A stretch of DNA of 64,000 nucleotides from Asterias rubens (GCF_902459465.1 NC_047064.1:6970762-7034761), one strand, 5' to 3'. Shown: positions 12,039-24,507, counted from the first letter of the stretch. Program-made: numbers and translations. The notes: generated by a model from the letters alone, not told the origin.

Positions 12039-15000
12039 GACTTGTAATGCGCACGTATCCACCCTGCTGGGTGTTCAAGGCGCAGGATGTTTATAATCTC
12101 ATGTTATAATGGAGTGCCTTCAGAAATTATGTGATTTTGGGGGTTCTATTTTTTTGAGGTGGGGGTTTGGTGGGTGTTAACTTCATTAAATAACACACTT
12201 ACATTCCTTGTTGAGCTAGCTGTGGAACTTATTGGAATTTATATTAAGACTACGGATTTTCCAGTTGGATTGTAAGAATTAATTAGTTTTATATGTAATT
12301 ACAAGGGGAACGTTTTCTGTGAAAGAAATTGTTGCAGGATACAGATCTCTTTCCTTGTTAGGTTTTAAAGATAAGTGAACAAATTGTAGCAGGATATTAA
12401 GGTTTTGAAGTTAAAAACTAGTTAGATTTGTTCAACAAATGAAAAAAAAACATTTTATGGAAGTTCAATCATTTCAGACTAATTATTTGTCTTTAATTTT
12501 TTACTTGTATATTTGTTTATTATTTGATGAATGGTTTTCTATTGCGTGTGAATGTGTCAACACCTTTAACTGGTTGTGTCTAGGGACGTCAAGAAATATA
12601 TTTTCTATGTTTGATTTTTTTATACAGCAGAACCTTGAGCAAGACCAAAATATTTTCAATAAAATTTTGTACTTTAATTTGGAACTTTTTGCTTTCAGGA
12701 GTCAAGTTATTTGGAACGGTCATCAAGATATAAAAATAATTTTAATACCATTTTTAGTTGTTGAAAACAGCTTGGTAGCATGTATGTTTTCAGATCTGAC
12801 AAATTAATTGCGCTTAGTCTTTTTGAATCGACCATGTATAAGATCACAGAAGTTCCTTTTTGAATTGACAATATTTTCTGACCAACATTGCAGACGAATT
12901 TATTATAAACAGCTTTTTCAGCACCAACATAACAATTCATTTCTGATTAAAATAAACAAATTCAAAATAAAAATTTAAAAATGGGTTCAATCCGTTGTGT
13001 GCACAATTTTCAGCATGTAAACACATTGTCAGAGGAAAACCTTTTTTTTCTTGGGGGGAAAATGGGTTAAATGTGAACTTCAATGTCGATTAAAGGAACA
13101 GAATTGGTAAGAAACAAAAATCGTGACGATCACAGATTTACATCAAACTTACACGGTCTAATGATGATGATAGTTGAAAACATCCCTTGAAATATTTCTG
13201 TCTGAAATTTCATATTTGATGAGAAATAAATAATCTAACTTCGCGTTTGGAGTTTATCGCTCAGTGAGCATTTTATTCATTTTTATTTTGGCATCGATGC
13301 AATGCAAAATTTGTAATCAGTTTTTCACTATTTTCTCGTGATCCAGATGGCCGATCGATCTCAAACTTCTACAGGTTTGTCAGTTTATGTATATGGTGGA
13401 TTACATAAAGTGCTTACACTGCCAGCAACTGTTTTGTTAGTAAAAATTAATTTTGTAATGTTCCTTGAAGCTTTCAGACTTAAATTAAACAATGACTTTT
13501 TTTCCCATACCAAATCTGTAGAAAACCTTGATCAAAATTAAAAGATTACAGATAAGCAGGAAGTTTTGCCCTTTACTTCAGTTTTGATTAAACAGTTCAA
13601 GGACTTCAACAAATATCTGTACTAATCTTTTAATTGCACACGTTCTTAATAGAAGCATAGTTTTCAAACGACATGATGATAAAACTGCTGTCAAGATGGG
13701 TGAAATTTGTTTTGGTAAAACACTTTGGGACACTACTTCAAACAAGGATTTCAACAAATGTGTAATTCTCTTTAGTTGCACATGTAGGGCTACGTATAAA
13801 GAGGTCTAGGCGATATTTTCTGATGACAATGATGTCAAGTATTGGGGGAAATCGGCGAGGTAGTTCCCCATTTTAAGACCCTTTTAACAGCAATTTGTAT
13901 CTGTGAATATGAATATGCTGTCGTCATAAGTAAGTATGACACTATTTTGCTCTTTAATTTAAGCAATGACAACATGATCTGCGAAGACAAAATAAACAAC
14001 TTGGGGCAGTTTAGAATAGTCAAAGAAATTGTTTCGCCCCCCCCCTATTTTTTATATATTTGTTTTTATTTATATAAATTGAATGGCTTTGTACTGATTT
14101 TTTCAACAAATGACTCATTTAGCTTGGTCGCATCATGGTCGTACCATCTTTTTTCAACATTATGCTTGTTACTATTGATCATGAATCTACTCTAATCAAT
14201 GCACAACCAGATAGCACTCTTATGGACCTCTTTTTATCCTGGACTGCAACGAATGCTGGTGTCTCATCGAGGTCGGATGAGCACCAGTGATTTCAAAATC
14301 AACATAATAAATACTATCACTGGGGGGACAGAAAATAACACCTACTAGCAAAATGGTATGACCTTCACACAGTCTACATGGATAAAAATTGGATTCAAGA
14401 ATACACAAATAACATTGTTGTCATCGAAACCTTTAATTTCTGTGCATATTTTGTGTACATTGTATCTACAAAACCACTCTATATTAAAACATAAACATAA
14501 TGTGACAACAATAGTAAGTTCACATTATACACAACCCTGTCAATCAATGGTAGAAGGTATGCAAAATACATGTACCTTGTAAATATTTACATATTCACTG
14601 CTAATTATTCCATCCCACTTCAATCCGAATATATTTGATTCTTAAATATGTGTAACGGATCTTTAGTTTTAAACTGGTGAATAACCCGTCGTATTTAATT
14701 AACCCCAACTCCCTCCAAACCGTCAGATTCCAACCTGCATGTTTTTGTTTGATTCTGTTGGACTGTGAACTGCACTGGTAATTATCATGCTCTGGGATCA
14801 GGCAATGGTGAATACTCCACCGCATTAACATCAACTACCTCAAAACCATCAAATTTCAACCTGCATGATGTTTGATTCTGTTGGACTGAGGACTGCACTG
14901 GTAACCATCATGATTAACATGTACATCATGGGATCAAGCATACCACCATAATCTGAGTCAAATCCGTTTGGGTATAGACTTATTACTCAGGTGAGACTTG

Positions 15001-15654
15001 AGGGAGTTGGAATTAGTAGTCTTTGTATGACAGTGTCTTCAGCAATTATGTCTCTATCTGTTTTCGAAATGATCCAATGCGCCTTACAATAAGACGAATT
15101 AATATGCCAAGAAACTACATACATGTACTGATTAGAAAAAAGTAACATGCATCGATGTATGGATAAACACAAATATTATTCTCTATCCCTGATGAAAATT
15201 TAGAAACTATCTTAATACAAACACAGGGATACGAGTCAGTACTGAGAACAACATTTTGCAACAGCGTCTTCTTTTGAAAGGAGCTGGTACTCTCAAAACC
15301 ATGGGGACAATTTGAAGTAGACATAGTGATTTTTCAAATAGTTGCTGGTTGAATTTGACAAGTGCCTGGTACACTTGAACTGAAAACGTTGAAATATGCA
15401 AAACCATACAAAATATGCTCAATCATTAACACTCTGTCCTTTCAAAAATGTGAGCACCATTGCAACAATAAATATTGTGCAATTTCTAAAAAAATCTAGG
15501 TTGCAAAAAATGTACTCTTTCAAAACCAATAAAGATTACACTTCAGGCCTATCGCCTACTTTATTATAGGCTAGTACAAAATAAAATTAGTAAATTCAGA
15601 AAAATATAAGCACTATCAATAATCAATTAATAATCAAATTTACTTAATCATCAA
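12039..15654. other. Noncoding; partial repeats, no gene seen
   Basis: Includes a partial copy of the MITE at 57813-58167 (13090-13345, reverse), a small hairpin at 14256-14287 (CTGGTGTCTCATC / GATGAGCACCAG), and a two-copy tandem repeat at 14700-14950. AT-rich frames such as 12439-12807 look spurious. Confidence 0.45.
14700..14950 (+). repeat. Two-copy tandem repeat, ~126-bp period
   Basis: CAACCTGCAT at 14731 and 14857, each followed by TTTGATTCTGTTGGACTG and ACTGCACTGGTAA. Copies are diverged. Confidence 0.65.
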
Positions 15655-15900
15655 ACTTTTTGAGAAAACATTAAAACAATCATCAATTCTCGATATCAAG
15701 AATTACGGATTTATTTTAAACACATATCATGACACGGCGAAACGTGCGGAAACAAGGGTGGGTTTTCCATTACTTTCTCCCGACTCCGATGACCGATTGA
15801 GCCTAAATTTTCACAGGTTTGTTATTTCGTATATAAGTTGTGATACAGGAAGTGTTGGCCTTTGGACAACACTGTTTACCGAAAGGGTCCAATGGCTTAA
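15655..15900 (-). mobile_element. MITE family 2, partial, reverse
   Basis: Contains ATCATGACACGGCGAAACGT and ends GAAAGGGTCCAATGGCTTAA; the other end is missing. Confidence 0.7.
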
Positions 15901-16230
15901 AACCACACCAAAAGAAGAAAACAAACAATTTAATTTGAAGTCTGAAAATTTCTTGCCCTTAGAGCGTGGCTGGGTCTTTCACAGATTTAGTTCTAAAACA
16001 ACCAAAACCTTGGCTTGACTTTCAAAAAAAATACTCCACTCTATGGGACCTCACTACCAAATTCTCAGAGTTAGAGAGATAAAACTACTAGTCTAGAATG
16101 CATATGTTCTAATAATAATTGCATGGCCCTACAGTACAATGTCGCACAAAGTAAGACTGTGGAGGATTTTTGAAGGATTAGGATGGTCCCAAGTCCTCCA
16201 AATTCCTCCATCATCTCTCCCTGAATATCT

Positions 16231-16430
16231 GGGCCCTTTTCCATAGAGCTGCTTCAGCAAAATAACATTGCTTAACAGTTTTCTGCTGAGCAAGAATGAG
16301 CTTGATACCAGATGGTACAATGTATGTATATGACATGGTTTTTTGGCTGGTAACCTTAATCTGGTAAGCATTATATTTAGTTTGCTTAGCTACTTTTTGT
16401 GCTCAAGCTGCTTCATGAAACCAATCCCTG
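16231..16430. mobile_element. MITE family 3, degenerate
   Basis: Ends GGGCCCTTTTCCATAGAGCT and AGCTGCTTCATGAAACCAAT; interior matches the family. Confidence 0.6.
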
Positions 16431-16719
16431 GTGCATTGAATCCTTACCTATATGACCTACTTGTGGATGGAAAACATTGAAGGCTTCAATGTTTATGAAG
16501 CTATTGCTAATTTCGGCACACAAACAAGCCCATTGGCATGTACGCTCATTAGCCTGAGCGTCCGTCGACAGCTGTCTTTATATTGAGCCAACAACCACTA
16601 GTCAGAGGTATGAATCAGATGTACTGAAATCACCTAAGGGTATGATAATAAATTTGTACTTCTGCACATCGCACTTATAATATCAAATGGCAATGTATGA
16701 ATTCCATTAATGAACACCA

Positions 16720-16918
16720 GGGCCCAATTTCATAAAATTTGAAAGCACAAAAACTACCTAAGCACAGAATAGTAGCCTATTGCTTAGAAGAAACTGGTTA
16801 CAATCCAACATACCATTAAGTTAACATTGTTATGAGTGGTGTCCCACTTAGTTTGTGCTAAGCAAAGAAATGTGTCAAGCAGTGTGTTTTGCAAAACAGC
16901 TTTATGAAATTGGGACCA
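16720..16918. mobile_element. MITE family 3
   Basis: Ends GGGCCCAATTTCATAAAATT and AGCTTTATGAAATTGGGACC. Confidence 0.65.
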
Positions 16919-18894
16919 GATAATTATGTACTTATTTTCCTAAACCTGGACACGTACTTTTCCACTGTAATGCTCAACATGAAAAATGATTACCAAATTG
17001 TTATTTTCTTAAACAAAACATCATTGTGCTACTATTTAGTGTTCTGATTTTATTTTGTTATGACACCTTGTGTTCCAGGGCTTATTTCAGTCCTGATAGA
17101 CACTGTGATGTAAAACTGGTTCTACTCAGAGCTACATGTAGTCTTGATTCACAACGCTGCAGTTTTGTAGTCATAAACACAAAATATAGCCATAAAAACC
17201 TAACTAGTGACCTATCATATGTACCATAAACCGCTTGCCGCCTAAGGGAGCTATTATTCCTGGAACCAAGACGAGCTAAGAGCCTAAACTATCATAAAGA
17301 GATTAGTCATTTGTGACTGATGATGCCATTAAGTTCCTACCCTGCATATAGAGTGTAGTTTTACATAAGACTGTAAGATTCTGAAATACATTATGTTTAT
17401 GACATAATTATACCTCATTGATGAGACTGCGACTGTCATAGACAATGAACGTGAGATAATGTTGGGATCCTGAACACAATACATTTCTAGTTTTCATTAA
17501 ACTACCATTATCATTGGTGTTTTTGTGCGTTTGTTTACCTTTAATTAAAGCTTCTCTGTAACTTTCTACAACCCACAAAAATAAAGCTACATGTATAATT
17601 TATAAAATTTAAATTTAAATTTTTGCGTAAAATCTGTCCAAAAGGGGACCTCGCGTCTTTAACATTTTATAAAGTGGGAAAACTCTATATCTCTTACAAA
17701 AGATTTGTATTAAAAACACTATTTTAATTACGGTTATCATTCAGATTTATTGGGTCTTTAAGTCATTACATAATTTGTGCATTTAGGTCTACTGATAAAC
17801 TATGAAAATCAACATTTCACTAACATTGTTTAAACTAGCAAATGAACACAGTACTTGCTAAATGCCTTTGTAAAAAGAGTTGTGCACTGCAAATTCAACC
17901 ATAAAATATATTACACAATAGAGTTGTCACATATAAATATATTCTTATCTGTGAAAGACATTCTTTAAAGCAAGGTTTTGGTTCTGTACAGTCACTGGGG
18001 GAAAAATGGGTGAATTAATCTGTAGCAAAAGGAAGTGCTGCATTCTTAAAAGCCACGTTTGCTTAAATCCGCTGCAAAGTATCACATCAAACTCGGCAGT
18101 GAATCAAACGCATTATTGTCAACAACACCTTTACAACCCTTCTCAGATTCTTTACTCATTTATAAAAGAGAGTTCAATTGTAGATAATGTAATAGTAGTG
18201 CCAAGTTACATCGCCGTTGTTGCTTCCGCAGAGCAGGAGGTATCACGTAGCCGGAGAGCATACGAGGAACTCAAGCACCCTTCATTCTACGTGACGGTAT
18301 GTCACTCCATTTTGTCCGAGCCCCCATAATATCAATTTACACTTACTCTCGGGGCAGTAGTTATGTAGAACATGATTTGATATGGATTTAGATGTAGATG
18401 TACCCATGATTGTGGCCTCTACATAGGTGGGAATTCAATCTGTACTTAAAACTCATTATTATTCACAGGATGCCTTTGAAAACAATTAGCCGTCTCGAAT
18501 TCATGGGCAGTTTTTGTGTGTGTATTGTTTGCATGAAACGTATTTGTACCGAGGTATGAATCAGAACCCGGCTGATTTTATAATTTATAGCAGTGTGAAA
18601 AAAATCAAACGATGAAAATACAATGTATAACCTTTTTTTATATATATAATAAACCTTGAAAATATTATGTCCCTGCTCTATAGCCACTTAGGCCTACACT
18701 AATTGTTTTATAAAATGTGCACAATGCTATAAGCTAGCTCTGGCTCACTGGCTGGCTGCCTAAATCTCTGCCACACTATACTGACAAGTACAACGGAAAC
18801 AGACGACCAACCAGGCTAACTTGCAGAACAAAATTATTCAGTTATTCATTGGTTTTTCTGTGCATCATATCTTACATTTATACAAAGTAGAGTC

Positions 18895-19020
18895 TAATGG
18901 ACTGTGTAAGTCTTGTGCATATTCAAAACATTTAGTACTTAAAGTCCTCAATGCTTTATGATGAAAAAAACAACAAGCACTTTAATGTTTGAATCTGCAC
19001 GAGACTTGCACAAGTCTATT
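18895..19020. mobile_element. Foldback element, GACTTGTGCAAGTCT ends
   Basis: Left arm AATGGACTGTGTAAGTCTTG pairs with right arm ending GCACAAGTCTATT. A second copy is at 61168-61314. Confidence 0.6.
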
Positions 19021-19930
19021 CTTTAAATAACAATTTGAAAATACAGGTGACAATGACAACTGGTAGAGACAATGACACCCATCTTAGTGACCCATCAAAT
19101 GACATTAATGATACATTGGTGACAATGTCACGAGCCAGTGACACTAGTTGACACTGCCATCTGTCATGGATAATTAGTGTCTGTAACAATGACAAAATGC
19201 CATCGGTATAAAAGCGCCTTGTCATTGATCTTTTGGTGACACCTGTTGCATTCATTTAACACAATTTTAATACTTAATTAAAGTCCATGGTTCATAACAT
19301 ATTTGCACTTTTCAATAGATCTTATTCCTCTGAATTATGATCCTAAAGGGAGACTTTTGAAACACTGGCGGCAGCAGACATATTGGTCCGTTTTTGCGGA
19401 TCTGAGCGTGTGCGCACATGCTCAGTATTGAGCGCCTAGGCCCCTGAGCATGCATACTACTGGCGAGAACTGTTAGAAATGGACTGTCCACAAATCTCCC
19501 ATTGATCCATTATCTGCCTCATGTCCCGAGTGCTACTCTGAATTAACCAAACTTCAAACAAGACCGGCTGAAAAGACACCAGTCTATAGGGATGCATTTA
19601 CAAAAAAGTTAAATGAAAACATGAATCAAGGTTGTCCTTGGACCCTTAAATATTCATTGTTTTGTCACTGCATGTTTGGTCCGTCATGGTTCACCATTAA
19701 GAAACATTCATGTTTCTGATCATTTACTCAGCAGGATGATAGTGAGTATGTTTCACGCTTTACATCCTACGCGCATTATGCGCATGACCGGTTTCTCATG
19801 CATCAAGGGAAACCGTAATTGACCAAACATAAAGCAGTGACTGACTCTATACATTACCACCATTGGAATGCAGAGATCTTGAAATCCATGTCACACAACC
19901 GGTGGCAAAGTTTTTGTTGATGGAGACTTT

Positions 19931-22025
19931 TTATGGTATCGAGACGTATTTTGTGATGTAGAATTTCCTGTAACTTCTTGAGAAAAAGAAGAGAGCAAAT
20001 GACCATTTCCATGTCATGAAGACCCAGATGGCCGTCAAGTAATACCCATGGTGAGCTCCAGTCACAGGCATGAGAGCTGCAGAAATACAAATTGTAAATA
20101 ATGACTCAGAATTTCATAAATGCAAACACAGGTTGATTAGTCAATGCACGTAAAATACCCCAGTACACACTTTGCGCTTTGAGAAGGGGGGGGGGGGGTC
20201 GTCTGGCAGTGCGTTTATCTTCAATAATTTGAAGGCTGCACTCAAAAGGGAAAAGAAGAAGACCTGAGTCATCTCAGTTGCTTTTCACTTCATCAGCTTA
20301 AATTAGTTAAATTAGAACAGTGCAGGCCTGGAATTACACGCATGACACGGGGGCCATGGCCTCTGTTGCCCCTGGTCTTGGTGCCCCATAGAGTTATATA
20401 TTAGAACTAGAGGGCGCACTGGTGATGCTGCTTGCACAAACGCGACGGAACCGCAAGATGACAAGCGCGCCATTCTGTACGCGCGTTGAATACGAAGTAC
20501 ACGTTTGAGTTTTTTTTATAGAACGCTCACGCGATGCTGTTTGTTCAACTTACAATATGGCCGCACAAGCACACGCTGTGAGATGGCTGTTTTGTCAACT
20601 TAGAAAATGGCCGCCTGCGCTCATGCCGGGGCGCGTATATAGGCCAGTGCGCCCTACAAAAGATTTCCAATCAAAAAGACAAGGGTGCCCTCTCAAAGAT
20701 GAAATTCCAGGCCTGCAGTGATGTTCATTTGACTTACTTTGTTTTTCCACAAGAGCTAAGACAAGGTAGGTAATAAAAGCAGCAATGGATCCGAGTTGAA
20801 CTATAAATCCTAAGATGATGGGTGCTTTGAGTCGATTGACCCAAACATCACGGTCTCCTCTAGTGTGCTGGATGTGAACGATAAGGGTGAGAGCAGCAAA
20901 TATTCCTGAATATGGAAATAAAATAGAGCACATGCTAAGAAACTTGCAACACAGGGGAGGAGGGGTACAATACTTGGCTCGATGTACCCTCCGTTCTAAT
21001 TCTAGTTCTACTCCAGTCTAGTGACAAGTACAACTCTATTTGGGTTTGTTACAATTACTGCAAATAGTATGTAGCAATAGATACTATAGAATAGAAGAGG
21101 AAAGGTTGCAGATAGATTATGTGTACAAGACATAAAATATAGAGTAACCATGACCTTTCTCTAATTCATGATGGAAACAGACAGCATGTTTATTTGTTTC
21201 GATGAACTTCCCATCAAGCAAGGGAACTCAGCAAACTCCCACACAAGCGGATATAAACACCAAGCTGGCAACAACCACTCTCTCTCCAAGTGGTTTAACG
21301 TCTATGATTATGAATTGCACAAATCAAGAAATTGTGATTCAGCTAGACGACAATATTTATTTTACTATATTGTACTGGTCATTGTGACCAAAACAGGATT
21401 GTCAGTATGGCGTATCTGCTGTTTTTCATCAAGCAGCTAGCTGAGACAGCATCCTTCACAGAGCAGGGTAGTTACAATAACGTAACCCTCCTTCCGGCAG
21501 CAGTCTCAGGCTCCGCCGTCGGGAGGAGGGTTACGTTATCGCAACTAAAAAAGAGCAGGGCTACATTATTTACATGTATTTCTTACACAATCTGATTCTA
21601 TCAATATGACAAAATCTGTAGCCATCCATCCAGATTCATAAATCAAGCAAATTTTCTCATAAGAAAAACATTTCCGAGAGTGAATCACCCACCATAAATT
21701 TATAATTAAATTTATGATTCTTTTAAGTCTAATGATAGATTATCATCAGTATAGCACTTCAGAACTCACCACTAACCAATCCCCAAATTGCAATATGAAA
21801 ATTCCTATATTCTTCCACTGCGAGAAACACCACTAACACCAGAAATCCGAGCGAGATGCCAGTGCTCGCGATGACAACCCTGGCCCGCATCGCCGTCCGA
21901 GAAGGCTCCATTGCGGCACCCTGTTTCTTCACCGATGGCCCCTGAATTGAAGACGCGCCGTCGGGAGGAGGGGGTGTCACTCTGCTTGCATCGTCAAGGC
22001 TTGCAGTTGCAGAAGGATGACTCAT
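19931..22025 (-). CDS. SLC48A1: Haem transporter HRG1 (SLC48A1 homolog), 3 exons
   Basis: Exons on the minus strand are 22025-21770, 20905-20738 and 20076-19931 (stop TAA); all junctions are GT..AG and the frame is continuous for 189 aa. HRG1 moves haem out of endosomes and lysosomes into the cytosol. Four hydrophobic segments lie at about residues 49-70, 78-98, 112-138 and 153-174. The family signatures are visible: YYLTAIW followed by WKWSFAL in the last helix, then the basic SRSYRKF tail, plus His96/His99 after TM2 where vertebrate HRG1 has a haem-binding His. The N-terminus (about 48 residues, Pro/Ser rich) is longer than in human HRG1 (146 aa), and the C-terminal acidic sorting tail of the vertebrate protein is absent. 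The start ATG at 22025 is the only good one before TM1. The gene is head-to-head with the cyclophilin gene; a full CRE lies 285 bp upstream. Family assignment is from remembered vertebrate sequence; high confidence. Confidence 0.9.
20322..20716. mobile_element. Nested repeats in HRG1 intron 2
   Basis: Outer repeat has inverted ends GCAGGCCTGGAATT and AATTCCAGGCCTGC. Inside it, about 20408-20655, sits another element with ends AGGGCGCACTGG and CCAGTGCGCCCT. The outer end lies only about 20 bp past the exon 2 donor. Confidence 0.65.
21476..21540. repeat. Short inverted repeat in HRG1 intron 1
   Basis: ATAACGTAACCCTCC pairs with GGAGGGTTACGTTAT around a GC-rich 34-bp loop. Confidence 0.6.
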
Positions 22026-22309
22026 TTTATTTATGAATGGGGGCGCCAGCTAGAAATATCTAATGGTTCTAAATTATGATAATTTGACTATAAAATAAAT
22101 TAGAAACTTGCTGCTGTCGCACACGACCTGAGAATTACATCACACACAAACGTCACGAATTACTCAACAACGTGTTTTTTTTTGACAAGGCCGATGAGAG
22201 CGCCCTCTCTAGTTCAATGTGGAGATCTTTTCTCTTCCTTTTTTAGGCGCACCGGCCGGTCAGAGCCGCGTGTGGGGTTCCCTTCGTCTTTGATCCGAGC
22301 ATCGAAGTG

Positions 22310-22317
22310 TGACGTCA
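22310..22317. promoter_or_regulatory. Consensus CRE (TGACGTCA) upstream of HRG1
   Basis: A perfect palindromic cAMP-response element lies 285 bp upstream of the HRG1 start codon, in a locally GC-richer stretch (22195-22330) that is free of recognisable repeats. CREB/ATF binding is inferred from the motif only. Confidence 0.45.
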
Positions 22318-22694
22318 AATGTTCACTGAGGCTTGGACTTGATGGAAAATCATAGTGAGGATATTTACAAATCACAAAGTAATAGACTTGGGGCAAGTGC
22401 TCGGCTCTTGTACGAGGGTGCCGCCTTCGAACAATTATTAATTAAGACGGGTTTTTTTTCGGGGGGGGGGGACATAAACATTAATTTTTGCAAAACTATA
22501 TTTATAAAGAAGCTTTGGCAAAAATATTGATTTACCCTGGTAATTCTGGTGCTTCATTTCGAAGAGACATTAATATTTGTTGGCAATCCATTATTCAGAA
22601 TGATAGGGAATCTGACAAGGTCTCTGGTCACTACAGTTTTTTCCCCAAAAAATAATGTTATTGTCAATCCACAATATTATTTATTTCCCACAAA

Positions 22695-22820
22695 GTAGAC
22701 CCAGTGACTGATGGGGCGCAAGATTCCCTTTTTTCGAAATTTTGAAATGACATTATGACTGATAATGTCAAAATTTCGAGAAAAAAAAAAATCTATCGCC
22801 CCATCAGTCACTGGGTCTAC
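22695..22820. mobile_element. Foldback element with GTAGACCCAGTGACTGATGG arms
   Basis: 24-bp arms GTAGACCCAGTGACTGATGG.. at both ends in inverted orientation, inner arms CGAAATTTTGA / TCAAAATTTCG, loop CATTATGACTGATAATG. Confidence 0.75.
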
Positions 22821-22970
22821 CCACAAAGTGAATCCGCAAAAAGCGCACAAACCACAATCAATCAATATTCCCGTTTTACTGGCCTGTACTACTTTCACCC
22901 CTTTTATCATCCTAGCTCTTTGGTTTAATGCACCCGGTCAACTTAACTCTTAACTCATGGAGGCCTTTAG

Positions 22971-23123
22971 ACCTAGTGCCTGGGCGCTACATTCCTTTTT
23001 TTCCCGAAATTTTGACATTATCGGTCGTTCCTTTTTATCGAAACTTTGACATTATATCGGTCATGACCGATAATGTCAAAATTTCGCTAAAAAGGAATCT
23101 AGCGCCCCACCCAGTCACTCGGT
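22971..23123. mobile_element. Second, diverged copy of the same foldback family
   Basis: Outer arms ACCTAGTGCCTGGGCGCTAC / complement, inner palindrome around TCGGTCATGACCGA with TGACATTAT / ATAATGTCA. Shares core and orientation-symmetric layout with 22695-22820. Confidence 0.7.
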
Positions 23124-23387
23124 CGAGGTCATAAAGAATACTACATTTATGTTCACTTTTCTTTGGGATAGTGTTATTGACTTAGCTCGAGTATGGAGGA
23201 AGAAAAATACGCCTTGGTTTGTCTTCTTTTTTTTTGCATGCGGGAGCGAGCGCTTTTGGTGGTGGGGAGCTCTAGGGGAGTAACTCTCTGGGGGATCCAA
23301 GCAAAATAAAACGTTTTTATTTTGCATTCATAGCATGCGGTTTACTATGCCCTAAAGGTTCTTAGAAAGACAACACAGTTTTACATT

Positions 23388-23442
23388 AAACTGTCCCACT
23401 GGATTATTGACAAATTTTGTCAATAATCCAGTGGAACAGTTT
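23388..23442. repeat. Near-perfect 27-bp-arm hairpin
   Basis: AAACTGT then CCACTGGATTATTGACAAA on the left and its complement on the right, with almost no loop. Confidence 0.8.
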
Positions 23443-23552
23443 TGGCATGTGGATGGGCAGGCCGCCGGGCGCGGCAGCCCCTGCTCTCGGTAAAAAGGTT
23501 TTGTCTACGTGCAAAGAATGTTTAAAGCTACTGGTCAAAATAATTAATGAAT

Positions 23553-24434
23553 ACCAGACACTTCGGCACCTTGCAAACTCGGCACCAGCAAACTCGGCAC
23601 CTCTCAAACTCGGCACCCACAACCTCGGCACCTTGCAAACTCGGCACCCACAAACTCGGCACATGCACAACTACAAACTCGGCACCTGGTTGAAAACGCT
23701 CAATCTGCCAATGTTACAAACTCGGCACCCAGTTAGAAATTGAAATAAATCCCGATCCTCGTCGTGTGTATCGACGGGTTCGACGTCGTACCGACGACGA
23801 TACATACCATGTATTTTCACTGTCATGGTGAGGTCGCCCTTTTCAAAGATCTGTATCAAAATAATTAATATTTATTTTGTGTAAACTTTTGAAGACCGAG
23901 TCGAAAATACGTAATTTCGATGTCCAAGTATTTTTTGGGAACATTTTCCCGAAACTTTGATCCAATAAAACACTTATTCAAAATAAAGAGTACGTGTAAA
24001 TAATTTCTATTACAGACTGTCGTGCACTGTGTTTTATAACAAGATGATCGGAACCCACAGCTGCTGAGACATTGCACGATTCCACTAAACACCGGTGAGC
24101 ACGCTATTGTCGCTGCCGCCCGGTCATATGAGCTAGTTATGGTCATATGAGCTAGCATAACTACTAATTATTTTAACTAAATTCAAACCAGTTTTTATGG
24201 TGTTAATATAATATACTACTCTACTCTTCGGGTGGTATTTGCTGTTGGTGCCGAGTTTGGTTTGGTGGACCAAAATAGGCCGGTGCCGAGTTTGTTTGGT
24301 GCCGAGTTTGTTGGACCAAAACAGGCCGGTGCCGAGTTTGTTTGGTGCCGACATTCTTGGTGCCGAGTGGGTGCCGAGTTTGCGAGGTGACGAGTTTGCT
24401 GGTGCCGAGTTTGCAAGGTGCCGAAGTGTCCGGT
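23553..24434. mobile_element. Structure bounded by inverted CTCGGCACC minisatellites
   Basis: Left array 23562-23730: about nine units of roughly 15 bp (GCAAACTCGGCACC). Right array 24240-24434: about ten units of the complement (GGTGCCGAGTTTGC). Outer edges match as ACC(A/G)GACACTTCGGCACC in inverted orientation. About 500 bp of unique sequence lies between, with no coding frame. Open frames through the arrays are artefacts. Confidence 0.65.
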
Positions 24435-24436
24435 AC

Positions 24437-24507
24437 CCGGTCAAATGGGGGCGCCCTTTCAACACGCGAAGCTTGCTCTAAAAATCTGAATCCCGTGCAA
24501 CTGTGCG
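24437..24507 (+). other. Possible 5' UTR exon of the cyclophilin gene
   Basis: The coding start exon is preceded by a strong acceptor (polypyrimidine then cccacag at 25246-25252), so an upstream noncoding exon is expected. The best donor nearby is GCG|GTAAGT after 24507. The 5' boundary is a guess. This exon would abut the inverted minisatellite at 24231-24434. Confidence 0.3.

Larger units (their letters stand above)
15901..19930. other. Noncoding; MITEs and possible HRG1 3' UTR
   Basis: Holds MITE family 3 copies at 16231-16430 and 16720-16918 and a foldback at 18895-19020. The part just below 19931 is the expected HRG1 3' UTR. No further exon could be supported. Confidence 0.45.

Noticed and set aside
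12439-12807. 122-codon hydrophobic frame
   Set aside because: AT-rich composition gives a Phe/Leu/Ile-rich chance frame; no splice or family support.
18006-18329. 107-codon plus-strand frame
   Set aside because: No recognisable motif and no flanking coding exons; chance frame more likely.
23562-23730. CRISPR-like regular repeats
   Set aside because: Units are contiguous 15-bp minisatellite repeats without unique spacers, in an animal genome.
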